Assembly (NCBI GenBank): GCA_040752195.1
Contig: JBFMFC010000002.1
Span: forward strand, 70,513-134,512
DNA: 64,000 nt
Source of the DNA: DSNY01 sp040752195
GTDB lineage: Bacteria > Pseudomonadota > Gammaproteobacteria > Burkholderiales > Burkholderiaceae_F
Direction of reading: 5' to 3'
The notes under the pieces are model-generated. The model did no database searches and was not told the DNA's origin. It was given only the letters and a program-made list of their open reading frames with translations. Position numbers and translations under genes: made by a program. Of this stretch, positions 1-7,826 are shown one piece after another (position 1 is the stretch's first letter; each line of letters begins with the position of its first letter).

Positions 1-1
1 C

Positions 2-607
2 GGCCTGCTGTCGGTCGTGCTCGCGGCGTTTTTCCTTTCGCGCCAGCGCGACATCAAGCGCATGTTCGCGTACTCGTCGATCGAGCACATGGGGCTGATC
101 ACGTTCGCCTTCGGCATGGGCGGCGCGATCGCCAGCTTCGCCGGACTGCTGCACATGACGGTGCATTCGCTGGTGAAGTCCGCCATCTTCTTCGCGGTCG
201 GCCATGCGGCGCAAAAGGCCGGCACGCAGATCATGGACGACATCCGCGGGCTGATCCGCGTCAATCCGACCGTCGGCTGGGGCCTGATGGTCGGCACGCT
301 GGCGATCCTCGGTATGCCGCCGTTCGGCGTGTTCGCCAGCGAGTTCCTGATCCTGACCACCGCGATGCGCGAGTTCCCGTGGACTACACCGCTGCTGCTG
401 CTCGCGCTGGGCGTGGCCTTCGCTGCAGTGCTGGCGAAGGTGCAGCCGATGGTGTTCGGAGAGACGACGGTCAAGCCGCTGGCGCATCCGCCGGCGCTCG
501 TGCCGGTATTCGCGCATCTCGGGCTGGCGCTGCTGCTCGGGCTGTACGTGCCGCCGTACTTGCAGGCCTGGTACGAGCAGGCCGCGCGTCTGGTCGCCGG
601 AGGCTGA
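2..607 (+). CDS. HyfF-like proton-pumping membrane subunit (C-terminal part)
   Basis: The open frame runs in from the left edge, so the start lies outside the window and about 201 residues remain. It matches the C-terminal half of the Nuo-L/M/N-type antiporter subunits found in hydrogenase-4-like complexes (HyfF). The motif RDIKRMFAYSSIEHMG and the following hydrophobic helices, with HSLVKSAIFF carrying a conserved lysine, are typical of proton-translocating subunits. The gene ends one base before the large-subunit gene starts, so they are co-transcribed. Family assignment is firm; the electron donor of the complex is unknown. Confidence 0.85.
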   Translation, partial: GLLSVVLAAFFLSRQRDIKRMFAYSSIEHMGLITFAFGMGGAIASFAGLLHMTVHSLVKSAIFFAVGHAAQKAGTQIMDDIRGLIRVNPTVGWGLMVGTLAILGMPPFGVFASEFLILTTAMREFPWTTPLLLLALGVAFAAVLAKVQPMVFGETTVKPLAHPPALVPVFAHLGLALLLGLYVPPYLQAWYEQAARLVAGG

Positions 608-608
608 C

Positions 609-2153
609 GTGCGCATCGCCGAAGCACCGCTTGCCTTTCGCGCGGCTGCCGGCGCAGCGCCGTGGGCGCTGGCCGACGCGACCCCAGGGCAATGGTCGGC
701 CGCCGCGCAGGCGTTTGCGCGCGCCGGCGATCGCCTGGTCGCGCTGTGGGGCTCGGACCGGCGCGACCTGGGCGAGGGCTTCGTCATGTGTGCCGCGTAT
801 GCCGCCAGCGATGCGCTCGCGTGCGTGCGTCTGCCGCTCGGAGACGACACCGAGTATCCGGACATCTCGAAGTACTTTCCGGCGGCCATACGGATGCAGC
901 GCGCGATCTTCGATCTGCTCGGGTTGCGCGCCAGCGGCGCCGACGACGAGCGCCCCTGGCTGCGGCACGGCGCCTGGCCGGCGGACTTCTTCCCGTTACG
1001 GCGCGATGCCGACGGCACGCGCACCTTCGACGTCGAGCAGGAGCGTTATCCGTTCGTGACGGTCGCCGGCGACGGCGTGCACGAGATCCCGGTGGGACCC
1101 ATCCACGCCGGCATCATCGAGCCGGGGCACTTTCGCTTTTCGATCGTCGGCGAGAAGGTGCTGCGCCTCGAGGAGCGCTTGGGCTACGTCCACAAGGGCA
1201 TCGAAAAGCGCTTCGAGGGGATGCCGATCGCCGAGGGCGCGCGGCTGGCCGGGCGCGTGTCGGGCGACTCGACCGTCGCCTTCGCATGGGCCTATGCGAT
1301 GGCGGCGGAAGCCGCCACCGGCTGCGAGATTCCCGCGCGCGCTGCCTGGCTGCGCGCGCTGCTCGCGGAGCGCGAGCGGGTGGCCAATCACTTGGGCGAT
1401 CTGGGCGCGCTCGGCAACGACGCAGCGCTCGCGTTCGGGCTGGCGCAATTCTCGCGCCTGCGCGAGCAGTGGCTGCGCGTCAACGCCGAGGTGTTCGGCC
1501 ACCGTCTGCTGATGGACCGCATCGTTCCCGGTGGCGTCGCGGTCGACCCCGACGCCGAGGCGCTGGCGCGGCTGCGCAGCCAGTGCGGCGAGATCGGGCA
1601 GGAGGTGCGCGTGCTGCGCGCGATCTACGACGAGCACGCCGGACTTCAGGATCGCTTCCAGACGACCGGCATCGTGACGACGGAACTCGCGCGACGGCTC
1701 GGGCTGTGCGGCCTGGCCGCGCGTGCCAGCGGCATCGCGCGCGATCTGCGCGTCGATTCGCCCTGCAAGCCGTACGACGAGCTCGCGGTTGCCGTCGCCG
1801 CGGCGAAGACCGGGGATGTCGCGGCGCGCGTGGCGGTGCGCTTCGACGAACTGTTCGAGTCGCTGCGCCTGATCGCGGCGATCGTCGAGCGCATTCCCGC
1901 GGGCGCGGTGCGCGCCGAGCTGCCGCGCTCGACCGCCGGTGGCTTCGGGCTGGGCTGGATCGAGGGCTGGCGCGGCGACGTGCTCGTCGCGCTCGAGTGC
2001 GATGCCGACGGCCGCGTGCGCCGCTGCCATTGCCACGATCCGTCGTGGCAGAACTGGCCGCTGCTCGAGCACGCGGTGATCGGCAACATCGTTCCGGACT
2101 TCCCGCTGATCAACAAGTCGTTCAATCTGAGTTACTCGGGGCACGACCTCTGA
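609..2153 (+). CDS. Hydrogenase-4/NuoCD-like large subunit lacking Ni-Fe cysteines
   Basis: This 514-residue protein has a NuoC-like N-terminal part (about residues 1-150) and a NuoD/hydrogenase large-subunit-like part from about residue 160, opening with GPIHAGIIEPGHFRF. A GTG start one base after the previous stop fixes the N terminus. Where a real Ni-Fe hydrogenase has RxCGxC, this protein has GRVSGDST (about residue 215). Its C terminus ends FNLSYSGHDL without the DPCxxC pair. It therefore cannot bind Ni-Fe in the usual way. The best fit is the Ehr class, energy-converting-hydrogenase-related complexes. Predicted location is the cytoplasmic arm of a membrane complex; the substrate is unknown. 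Confidence 0.85.
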   Translation: MRIAEAPLAFRAAAGAAPWALADATPGQWSAAAQAFARAGDRLVALWGSDRRDLGEGFVMCAAYAASDALACVRLPLGDDTEYPDISKYFPAAIRMQRAIFDLLGLRASGADDERPWLRHGAWPADFFPLRRDADGTRTFDVEQERYPFVTVAGDGVHEIPVGPIHAGIIEPGHFRFSIVGEKVLRLEERLGYVHKGIEKRFEGMPIAEGARLAGRVSGDSTVAFAWAYAMAAEAATGCEIPARAAWLRALLAERERVANHLGDLGALGNDAALAFGLAQFSRLREQWLRVNAEVFGHRLLMDRIVPGGVAVDPDAEALARLRSQCGEIGQEVRVLRAIYDEHAGLQDRFQTTGIVTTELARRLGLCGLAARASGIARDLRVDSPCKPYDELAVAVAAAKTGDVAARVAVRFDELFESLRLIAAIVERIPAGAVRAELPRSTAGGFGLGWIEGWRGDVLVALECDADGRVRRCHCHDPSWQNWPLLEHAVIGNIVPDFPLINKSFNLSYSGHDL

Positions 2154-2668
2154 TGCTGTACCTGCTGAAGCAGATCGCCCGCGCCGGCCTGCCGACCGAG
2201 CCGTTGCCCGCGCCCAACGAGGACTGGCGCATCGAAGCCGAACGCATCCAGGGTGAAGTGCTGCGGCTGCTCGGCCGCGCGCTGGCGATCCGGCAGATCG
2301 ACGCCGGTTCGTGCAACGGCTGCGAGCTGGAGATCCACGCGTTGAACAATCCCTACTACAACATCGAAGGTCGCGGCATCAAGTTCGTCGCCAGCCCGCG
2401 CCATGCGGACCTGCTGCTCGTCACCGGCCCGGTCGCGCGCAACATGAAGATCGCGGTCGAGCGCGCGTATGACGCGACCCCGGCGCCGAAGCTGGTGGTG
2501 GCGGTCGGCGACTGTGGCGCGAGCGGCGGCATCTTCGGCGAGAGCTACGCGACCTGCGGAAGGGTCGCCAACGTGATTCCGGTCGACGTCGCCGTGCCCG
2601 GTTGTCCGCCGCCGCCGCTCGCCATCCTGCGGGGCATCCTCACCGCGGTCACGCGCCATACGCGCTGA
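2153..2668 (+). CDS. NuoB/HyfI-like iron-sulfur small subunit
   Basis: The 171-residue protein starts with ATG overlapping the preceding TGA (TGATG), showing translational coupling to the large subunit. It carries the NuoB-type cysteine set for one [4Fe-4S] cluster: SCNGCE near residue 54, GDCG near 123 and PGCPP near 150. This corresponds to the proximal cluster of hydrogenase-4 and complex I. All cluster ligands are present here, in contrast to the cysteine-less large subunit, so the complex probably still moves electrons or couples conformational change to ion pumping. Confidence 0.85.
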   Translation: MLYLLKQIARAGLPTEPLPAPNEDWRIEAERIQGEVLRLLGRALAIRQIDAGSCNGCELEIHALNNPYYNIEGRGIKFVASPRHADLLLVTGPVARNMKIAVERAYDATPAPKLVVAVGDCGASGGIFGESYATCGRVANVIPVDVAVPGCPPPPLAILRGILTAVTRHTR

Positions 2669-2686
2669 GACGCACGGCGCCGACAG

Positions 2687-2692
2687 TACAAT
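2687..2692 (+). promoter_or_regulatory. Candidate -10 box for DUF3460-scpA
   Basis: TACAAT lies 19 bases after the small-subunit stop and 78 bases before the DUF3460 start. No good -35 box is seen at 16-18 bases upstream, so the call rests on the -10 match and on the change of functional unit. Confidence 0.4.
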
Positions 2693-2701
2693 CGCGCGTC
2701 C

Positions 2702-2740
2702 GGCGTTGGGCCCCGGCGTTGGGTCCCGCGTTTGGGCCCC
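2702..2740 (+). repeat. Three 13-base imperfect tandem repeats
   Basis: Three consecutive 13-base units (ggcgttgggcccc, ggcgttgggtccc, gcgtttgggcccc) fill the leader between the TACAAT box and the DUF3460 start. Each contains a GGGCCC-like core. No function is evident. Confidence 0.75.
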
Positions 2741-2770
2741 GAAACCCCGCGCGGCCCGCTGCGAGTCACC

Positions 2771-2965
2771 ATGACGCAATACGAATCCGACATCACGAAG
2801 TTCATCCGCGAGCTGAAGCAGAAGATCCCCGATCTCGAGCAGAAGCAGCGCGAGGGGCGCGCGATCTGGTGGGACAAGCAGGTCGACTTCGACGAGCTGA
2901 AGCGCTGGCAGGAATCGCAGGTGCCGCAGCCGCCGTACGTGTATCAGCCGAAGGTCAAGCAGTGA
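2771..2965 (+). CDS. DUF3460 family small protein
   Basis: This 64-residue acidic and basic-rich protein matches the betaproteobacterial DUF3460 family: the pattern FIRELKQKIPDLEQKQREGR, then WDK and a C-terminal PYVYQPK, is typical. The ATG at 2771 is chosen over an upstream frame extension because family members begin with MxQYESDxTKF. The stop overlaps the GTG of scpA (GTGA), so the two are translationally coupled. No biochemical role is known; its fixed position beside scpA suggests a link to chromosome maintenance, which is inference. Confidence 0.85.
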   Translation: MTQYESDITKFIRELKQKIPDLEQKQREGRAIWWDKQVDFDELKRWQESQVPQPPYVYQPKVKQ

Positions 2966-3840
2966 GCGGCCTTGCCCATCCGGCCGAGCCGGTCGACCTG
3001 GCCGCTTCCGCGGCGCTCGCCGCCGACGATTCGACGCCCGACGTCGTCGACGGCGTGGCGCTGGCGCGGCTGTATGGCGAGCCGCTGTTCAAGCTGCCCG
3101 AAGACCTGTACATCCCGCCCGATGCGCTCGAGGTGTTCCTCGAGGCCTTCGAAGGGCCGCTCGACCTGCTTCTGTACCTGATCCGCAAGCAGAACTTCAA
3201 CGTGCTCGACATTCCGATGGCGGCGCTCACGGCGCAGTACCTCGCGTACGTCGAGCAGATCCGCAGGAGCAACCTCGAACTGGCCGCCGAGTACCTGCTG
3301 ATGGCGGCGATGCTGATCGAGATCAAGAGCCGGATGCTGCTGCCGGTGAAGAAGGCGGAAACCGGAGAGGAAGTCGAGGACCCGCGCGCCGAGCTCGTGC
3401 GCCGTCTCGTCGAGTACGAGCGCATCAAGCTCGCGGCGGCGCGGCTCGACGAGCTGCCGCGCGTCGGGCGCGACTTCGCGCGCGCGATCGTCGCGGTCGA
3501 GCAGTCGGTCGTCAGGCGCTTGCCGCAGGTCAACGTCGTCGACCTGCAGCAGGCGTGGGCCGAGGTGCTCAACCGCGCCAGGCTGCACGCGCACCATCAC
3601 ATCGCGCGCGAGGAGCTGTCGGTTCGCGAGCACATGAGCATCGTGCTGCGCAAGCTGCAGGGGCGCCAGTTCGTCGAGTTCGGGGATCTGTTCGACGCAC
3701 GGCTGCTCGCGAAGGGGCCGCCGATCGTGATCGTGCACTTCCTCGCGCTGCTCGAACTCGCCCGCGAGAACCTCGTCGAGCTGACGCAGGCCGCGCCTTA
3801 CGCGCCGATCTACGTGCGGCTCGCATACACGCCAAGCTGA
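2962..3840 (+). CDS. scpA: Segregation and condensation protein A
   Basis: The 292-residue product is a kleisin that would bridge SMC heads with ScpB during chromosome condensation. The diagnostic block is FEGPLDLLLYLIRKQ near residue 62, followed by DIPMAALTAQYLAYVEQIR and LEIKSRMLLP-type segments; the C-terminal winged-helix part ends at the stop. The GTG start overlaps the stop of the DUF3460 gene. No scpB follows, so ScpB must be encoded elsewhere. About 60 extra residues precede the core, as in other betaproteobacterial ScpA. Confidence 0.92.
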   Translation: MSGLAHPAEPVDLAASAALAADDSTPDVVDGVALARLYGEPLFKLPEDLYIPPDALEVFLEAFEGPLDLLLYLIRKQNFNVLDIPMAALTAQYLAYVEQIRRSNLELAAEYLLMAAMLIEIKSRMLLPVKKAETGEEVEDPRAELVRRLVEYERIKLAAARLDELPRVGRDFARAIVAVEQSVVRRLPQVNVVDLQQAWAEVLNRARLHAHHHIAREELSVREHMSIVLRKLQGRQFVEFGDLFDARLLAKGPPIVIVHFLALLELARENLVELTQAAPYAPIYVRLAYTPS

Positions 3841-3855
3841 CGCCGGTTTCGCCCG

Positions 3856-4245
3856 ATGGCAGACCGGTCGCCGCGGCTGTCGATCCGCATCGACTTCGAC
3901 GGTGGCAGGCTCGGCCCGGGCAAGGTCGAACTGCTGGAGCACATCGCGCGCGAACGCTCGATCGCAGCGGCTGCGCGCGCGATGGGCATGTCGTACAAGC
4001 GCGCCTGGGCGCTCGTCGACACGATGAACCAACTGTTCCGCGAGCCGGTCGTCACGACCCAGCCCGGCCGCAACACCGCCGGCGCGACCGAAGTGACGGC
4101 TTTCGGCCGGCGCATCGTCGCGCTGTATCGGGCGGCCGAACGCGGCGCTGCGGCGGGCGCGGCAGCGCCGATCGCAGAACTCACCGCTGCGGCGCGTCCT
4201 GCGGTGCGCCGGACACCGGCGCGGACCGCGCGGCGTTCGGCGTGA
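3856..4245 (+). CDS. ModE-type HTH regulator without molybdate-binding domain
   Basis: The 129-residue protein contains the winged-helix N-terminal domain of ModE: GPGKVELLEHIARERSIAAA followed by MGMSYKRAWALVDTMN and a TQPGRNTAGATEVTAFG segment. The C-terminal TOBE/Mop domains that bind molybdate are absent; only an Ala/Arg-rich tail follows. It is encoded convergent to modABC and its last 65 bases overlap the 3' end of modC on the other strand. It probably regulates molybdate uptake, but how it would sense molybdate without TOBE domains is unclear. Confidence 0.85.
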   Translation: MADRSPRLSIRIDFDGGRLGPGKVELLEHIARERSIAAAARAMGMSYKRAWALVDTMNQLFREPVVTTQPGRNTAGATEVTAFGRRIVALYRAAERGAAAGAAAPIAELTAAARPAVRRTPARTARRSA

Positions 4246-5341
4246 CGGTTTCGACCGTCAGCATCGACGTGGCGCAATCCAGCGCCACCGACTTGATCAG
4301 GCACCACACGGCGAGTCCCGGCGCGAGCGCGAGCCGCTCGGCCGCCTCGCGCGTGATGCGCGCGCGCAGCGCGACCGCCGTGCCGATCCGCACGAGCGCA
4401 TCGACGTAAGTCGCATCGCGGGCGGCGAGCGCTTCGATCCGGCCCGGCAGCCGATTGACCACGCTGACATCCGACGGCTGCGACAGCGCGAGCGCCACGT
4501 CGCGGGCGGGAATGCGAACGCGCACCGGCGTGCCGACGGCCACGTCCACGCGCGGCACGCGCAGCGTGCAGCCGGCGACGTCGAGCAGCGTCAAGCCGAA
4601 CCGTTCGTCGTGCGCGCTGACCCGGCAATGCAGCAGCGAACCGGCTTCCACGCCGGGCATCATGTCCGCGACGGCGGGCTGCGCGAGCACTTCGTCGACC
4701 GTGCCGGCAGCGACCACATTGCCGCGGTCGAGAACCGCCATCTTGTCGGCGAGCCGCAGCGCTTCCTGCAGATCGTGAGTGACCAGCACGATCGGGATCG
4801 ACAGCGTCTGCCGCAACTGCGCGAGCTCCTGGTAAAGATCCTGCCGCACCGCCTGATCGACGGCCGAAAACGGCTCGTCGAGCAGCAGCACCTGCGGGTC
4901 TCGCGCCAGCGCCCGCGCCAGCGCGACGCGTTGTTGCTGGCCGCCCGAAAGCTGCGCCGGCCGGCGCGCGCCGAGGTCGTCGAGCCGCACGCGCGCCAGC
5001 AGCTCGCGCGCGTGCGCGGGTGCGTCCGCGCGAGCGCTCGCGATGGCGACGTTTTCGAGCGCCGACAGATGCGGAAACAGCGCGTAGCTCTGGAAGACGA
5101 ATCCGACGCGCCGCTGCTGCACCGTCAGCGCAATGCCGCGGTCCGTGTCGAGCCAGACCTCGCCGCCGACCTCGACGCGGCCTTCCGCACAGCCGACGAG
5201 TCCCGCGATCGCGCGCAGGATCGTCGTCTTGCCGCTGCCCGACGGGCCGACCAGCGCCAGCAGCTCGCCGGCTTCGCAGTCGAACCGGGCGTCGAGCGGA
5301 ATCGGTGTGCGCTGCCGCAGTCGCACCGCGAGCGCCGCCAT
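4181..5341 (-). CDS. modC: Molybdate ABC transporter ATP-binding protein
   Basis: The 386-residue ATPase powers molybdate import with ModA and ModB. Walker A GPSGSGKTT is at residues 32-40, the signature LSGGQQQRVALARAL and Walker B LLLDEPFSAVD follow around 130-165, and a C-terminal TOBE/Mop region (about 295-365) is present. The ATG at 5341 overlaps the modB stop (ATGA), which decides against an upstream extension. The 3' end overlaps the convergent ModE-like gene by 65 bases. Confidence 0.93.
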   Translation of the reverse strand: MAALAVRLRQRTPIPLDARFDCEAGELLALVGPSGSGKTTILRAIAGLVGCAEGRVEVGGEVWLDTDRGIALTVQQRRVGFVFQSYALFPHLSALENVAIASARADAPAHARELLARVRLDDLGARRPAQLSGGQQQRVALARALARDPQVLLLDEPFSAVDQAVRQDLYQELAQLRQTLSIPIVLVTHDLQEALRLADKMAVLDRGNVVAAGTVDEVLAQPAVADMMPGVEAGSLLHCRVSAHDERFGLTLLDVAGCTLRVPRVDVAVGTPVRVRIPARDVALALSQPSDVSVVNRLPGRIEALAARDATYVDALVRIGTAVALRARITREAAERLALAPGLAVWCLIKSVALDCATSMLTVETVTPNAARSAPVSGAPQDAPQR

Positions 5342-6015
5342 CACCGCTCCTGCAGGTGGCGACGCGCGCGCTGGCCGGTCGCAAAGACGACCCAAAGCGC
5401 CGCCAGCGTGAAGCCCACCAGCACCAGCGACATCGCGTTCGCGCCCGCCGTGTCGAACGCCTGCACGCGGTCATAAATGGCGATCGACAGCGTTTTCGTT
5501 TCGCCGGCGATGCTGCCGCCGACCATCAGCACGACGCCGAACTCGCCGAGCGTGTGCGCGAACGTCAGCGCCACGCCGCCCAGGATGCCCGGCCACGCCA
5601 GCGGCAGTTCGATGCGCCACAGCGTGCGCCAGCGCGACAGCCCCGACACCCACGCCGCTTCGCGCAGGCTGTTCGGGATCGCAGCGAACGCGCGCTGCGC
5701 CGGCTGCACCATGAACGGCAGGTTGATCAGCACGCTGGCGGCAAGCAGCCCTTCGAACGTGAATACGAGCTGCACGCCCGCGAAGCGGTCGAGCCAGCGA
5801 CCGACCGGCGAGCCGGCGCCGAAAGCGGCCAGCAGATAAAAGCCCACCACGGTGGGCGGCAACAGCAGCGGCAAGGTGAGCGCCGCTTCGACCAGCGCCC
5901 GGTGGCGCCCTTCGCCGATCGCCAGCCGGCGCCCGAGCCACACGCCGATCGGCCCGAGCAGGACGCAGGTGGCGGTTGCCAGCAGCAGCGAAACGCGCGT
6001 CGCTTCCCAGTCCAA
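5341..6015 (-). CDS. modB: Molybdate ABC transporter permease
   Basis: The 224-residue inner-membrane protein has about five hydrophobic helices and the EAA loop EAAWVSGLSRWRTLWRIELP near residue 138 that docks onto ModC. The frame opens with TTG at 6015, immediately after the modA stop; no in-frame ATG or GTG lies nearby upstream, so TTG is the likely start, although a weak one. The short length and loop sequence fit ModB rather than the sulfate permeases CysT/CysW. Confidence 0.9.
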   Translation of the reverse strand: MDWEATRVSLLLATATCVLLGPIGVWLGRRLAIGEGRHRALVEAALTLPLLLPPTVVGFYLLAAFGAGSPVGRWLDRFAGVQLVFTFEGLLAASVLINLPFMVQPAQRAFAAIPNSLREAAWVSGLSRWRTLWRIELPLAWPGILGGVALTFAHTLGEFGVVLMVGGSIAGETKTLSIAIYDRVQAFDTAGANAMSLVLVGFTLAALWVVFATGQRARRHLQER

Positions 6016-6786
6016 TCACTCCCCCGGCAGCAGGAAGCCGTACCGCTTCAGGATCGCGCGGGCCGGCGGCTGTTGAAGATAGGCGTAAAACTGGGCCGCA
6101 GTTTCGCCCGCCCGGCGCGTCAGCACCATGCGCTGTCGCAACGGACTGTGCAGCCGCTCGGGCAGCGGCACGTGGCTTCCCTGCCGCTGCAATTCGGGCG
6201 CCAGGGCGAGCGACAGCGCGATGATGCCGGCCTGCGCATTGCCGGTCGTCACGAACTGAGCGGTCTGCGCGATGTTCTCGCCGAGTACGAGCTTCGGCTG
6301 CACGAAGTCCCACAGCGCGAGCGCCTGCAACGCCTGCTGCGCAGCGCGCCCGTACGGCGCGTGCTCGGGATTGGCGATCGCGAACTTGCGCACGCCGCCC
6401 CACCCTTCGCGCAGGCCCTTGAGGTCGGCGTCGAGGCGGATCGTCGAGTCCTTCGGCGCGTACAGCGCGATCCGCCCGACCGCGTAAAGCTCGCCGCGAT
6501 CACGCGTGAGACCCGCGTCCGCCAGTTGGAAAACAAAGTCCTCGTCGGCCGACATGAACAGTTCGAACGGTGCGCCCTGCCGGATCTGCCGCGCGAAGTT
6601 TCCGGAGGAACCGAAATTCAGCTGCACCTTGCGGCCGGTGTCGGCCTCGAAGCGCGCGGCCACTTCAGCCACCGCGAACTTCAGATCGCTCGCGGCGGCG
6701 ACGATGGGCACCCGGTCCCGCGCAGCCGAAGAGACGTGAGCAACGAGGACGATCAGGCACAACAGCGCATGGATCGGGCGCGGCAT
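6016..6786 (-). CDS. modA: Periplasmic molybdate-binding protein
   Basis: The 256-residue product begins with an N-terminal signal peptide (about residues 1-21) and continues with VPIVAAASDLKFAVAEVAARF, then NFGSSGNFARQIRQGAPFELFMSADED, which hold the serine and backbone contacts for the oxyanion in ModA-type proteins. It is the first gene of modABC. The 93-base gap to the divergent TauE gene should hold its promoter. I looked for the ModE operator pattern there and did not see it. Confidence 0.9.
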   Translation of the reverse strand: MPRPIHALLCLIVLVAHVSSAARDRVPIVAAASDLKFAVAEVAARFEADTGRKVQLNFGSSGNFARQIRQGAPFELFMSADEDFVFQLADAGLTRDRGELYAVGRIALYAPKDSTIRLDADLKGLREGWGGVRKFAIANPEHAPYGRAAQQALQALALWDFVQPKLVLGENIAQTAQFVTTGNAQAGIIALSLALAPELQRQGSHVPLPERLHSPLRQRMVLTRRAGETAAQFYAYLQQPPARAILKRYGFLLPGE

Positions 6787-6879
6787 GTCCGGCAGGGTAG
6801 GTCGAAGAACGGGTGCGGCGCTGTTGCCAGCGCTGCCGCGAATGAGTTTATCCTGTGTCCAAACAGCTATAGGACTGCC

Positions 6880-7728
6880 GTGCCTACGCCCGCTTCGCCC
6901 GCGCCGGCGGCTTCACCCGGCCGCGCGCGCCAACCGCGACCGGTGCTCGCGTTCGTCGCGGGCGCGGTCGTCGGTTGCCTTGGCGGCTTGATCGGCCTGG
7001 GCGGCGCGGAGTTCCGGCTGCCGCTGCTGGTTGCGCTGTTCGCGTACGCGACGCGCGAGGCGATCGGCCTGAACGTGGCACTGAGCCTGGTGACGGTCGC
7101 GTTCTCGCTCGTCTTTCGCGTTGCCGACAGCGGCGCCGGTGCGCTGTGGCCGCACGCTGCCGCGATCGTCACGCTCGCCGCAGGGACGATCGCCGGCGCG
7201 TTCGCGGGTGTCGCGATCGGGCGCAGGCTGTCGGGCGCGGCGCTGACCTGGGTCGTCGCGGCGCTGCTCGTGCTGCTGGCCGTCGTGATGGGCTCGCACG
7301 CCGCCGACCCGCAACAGGGCCTGCGCCTGTCGTTGCCGCCGGCCGCGCAAGCGGCGGCCGCGCTCACCGCCGGCGCGGCGATCGGCGTCATCGCCAGTCT
7401 GCTCGGCGTGGCAGGCGGCGAACTGCTGATCCCGACGCTCGTGCTGCTGTACGCCGTCGACACCAAGCTCGCCGGCACGCTGTCGCTGGCGATCAGCCTG
7501 CCGACGCTGCTGGTATCGCTCGCGCGCTGGCGGCACGCTCGCGGCGACTGGTCGCTGTGGCGCACCAGTCGCAGCCTGCTGGCGTGGATGGGTGCGGGCA
7601 GCATCGCGGGCGCAGCCGCCGGTGCGCGTCTGCTCGGCGGGATCGACGCACGCATCCTGAGCCTGATGCTCGCGGCTCTGCTCGCCTACTCCGCCTTGCA
7701 CCTGGGGTGGCAGGCGCGCCGCGCCTGA
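6880..7728 (+). CDS. TauE/SafE family anion exporter
   Basis: The 282-residue membrane protein has two related halves, each opening with a glycine-rich helix (VVGCLGGLIGLGGAEFRLPLL near residue 28; IGVIASLLGVAGGELLIPTL near 170), the hallmark of TauE/SafE (DUF81). A GTG start at 6880 preceded by AGGA with 5-base spacing sets the N terminus. It lies divergent from modABC. Family members export sulfite, sulfoacetate or other anions; the position might suggest an oxyanion role, but the substrate cannot be read from the sequence. Confidence 0.85.
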   Translation: MPTPASPAPAASPGRARQPRPVLAFVAGAVVGCLGGLIGLGGAEFRLPLLVALFAYATREAIGLNVALSLVTVAFSLVFRVADSGAGALWPHAAAIVTLAAGTIAGAFAGVAIGRRLSGAALTWVVAALLVLLAVVMGSHAADPQQGLRLSLPPAAQAAAALTAGAAIGVIASLLGVAGGELLIPTLVLLYAVDTKLAGTLSLAISLPTLLVSLARWRHARGDWSLWRTSRSLLAWMGAGSIAGAAAGARLLGGIDARILSLMLAALLAYSALHLGWQARRA

Positions 7729-7826
7729 ACGCGGCGGCATCGGCGAGCACGGCGACCTCATGGGCGGGACCACCGAGCGTTGATGGCGATCGAGGCGCTT
7801 GCGGGATCGTCCTTCCGGCCAACACG

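Noticed and set aside
609..2668. Functional Ni-Fe hydrogenase
   Set aside because: The cysteine ligands of the active site are replaced in both motifs.
4181..4245. Frameshift or assembly error at the modE-modC overlap
   Set aside because: Both proteins read through the overlap with sensible low-complexity tails and normal core lengths.
6787..6879. ModE operator upstream of modA
   Set aside because: No ATCGnTATATA-type inverted repeat could be found in the divergent region.
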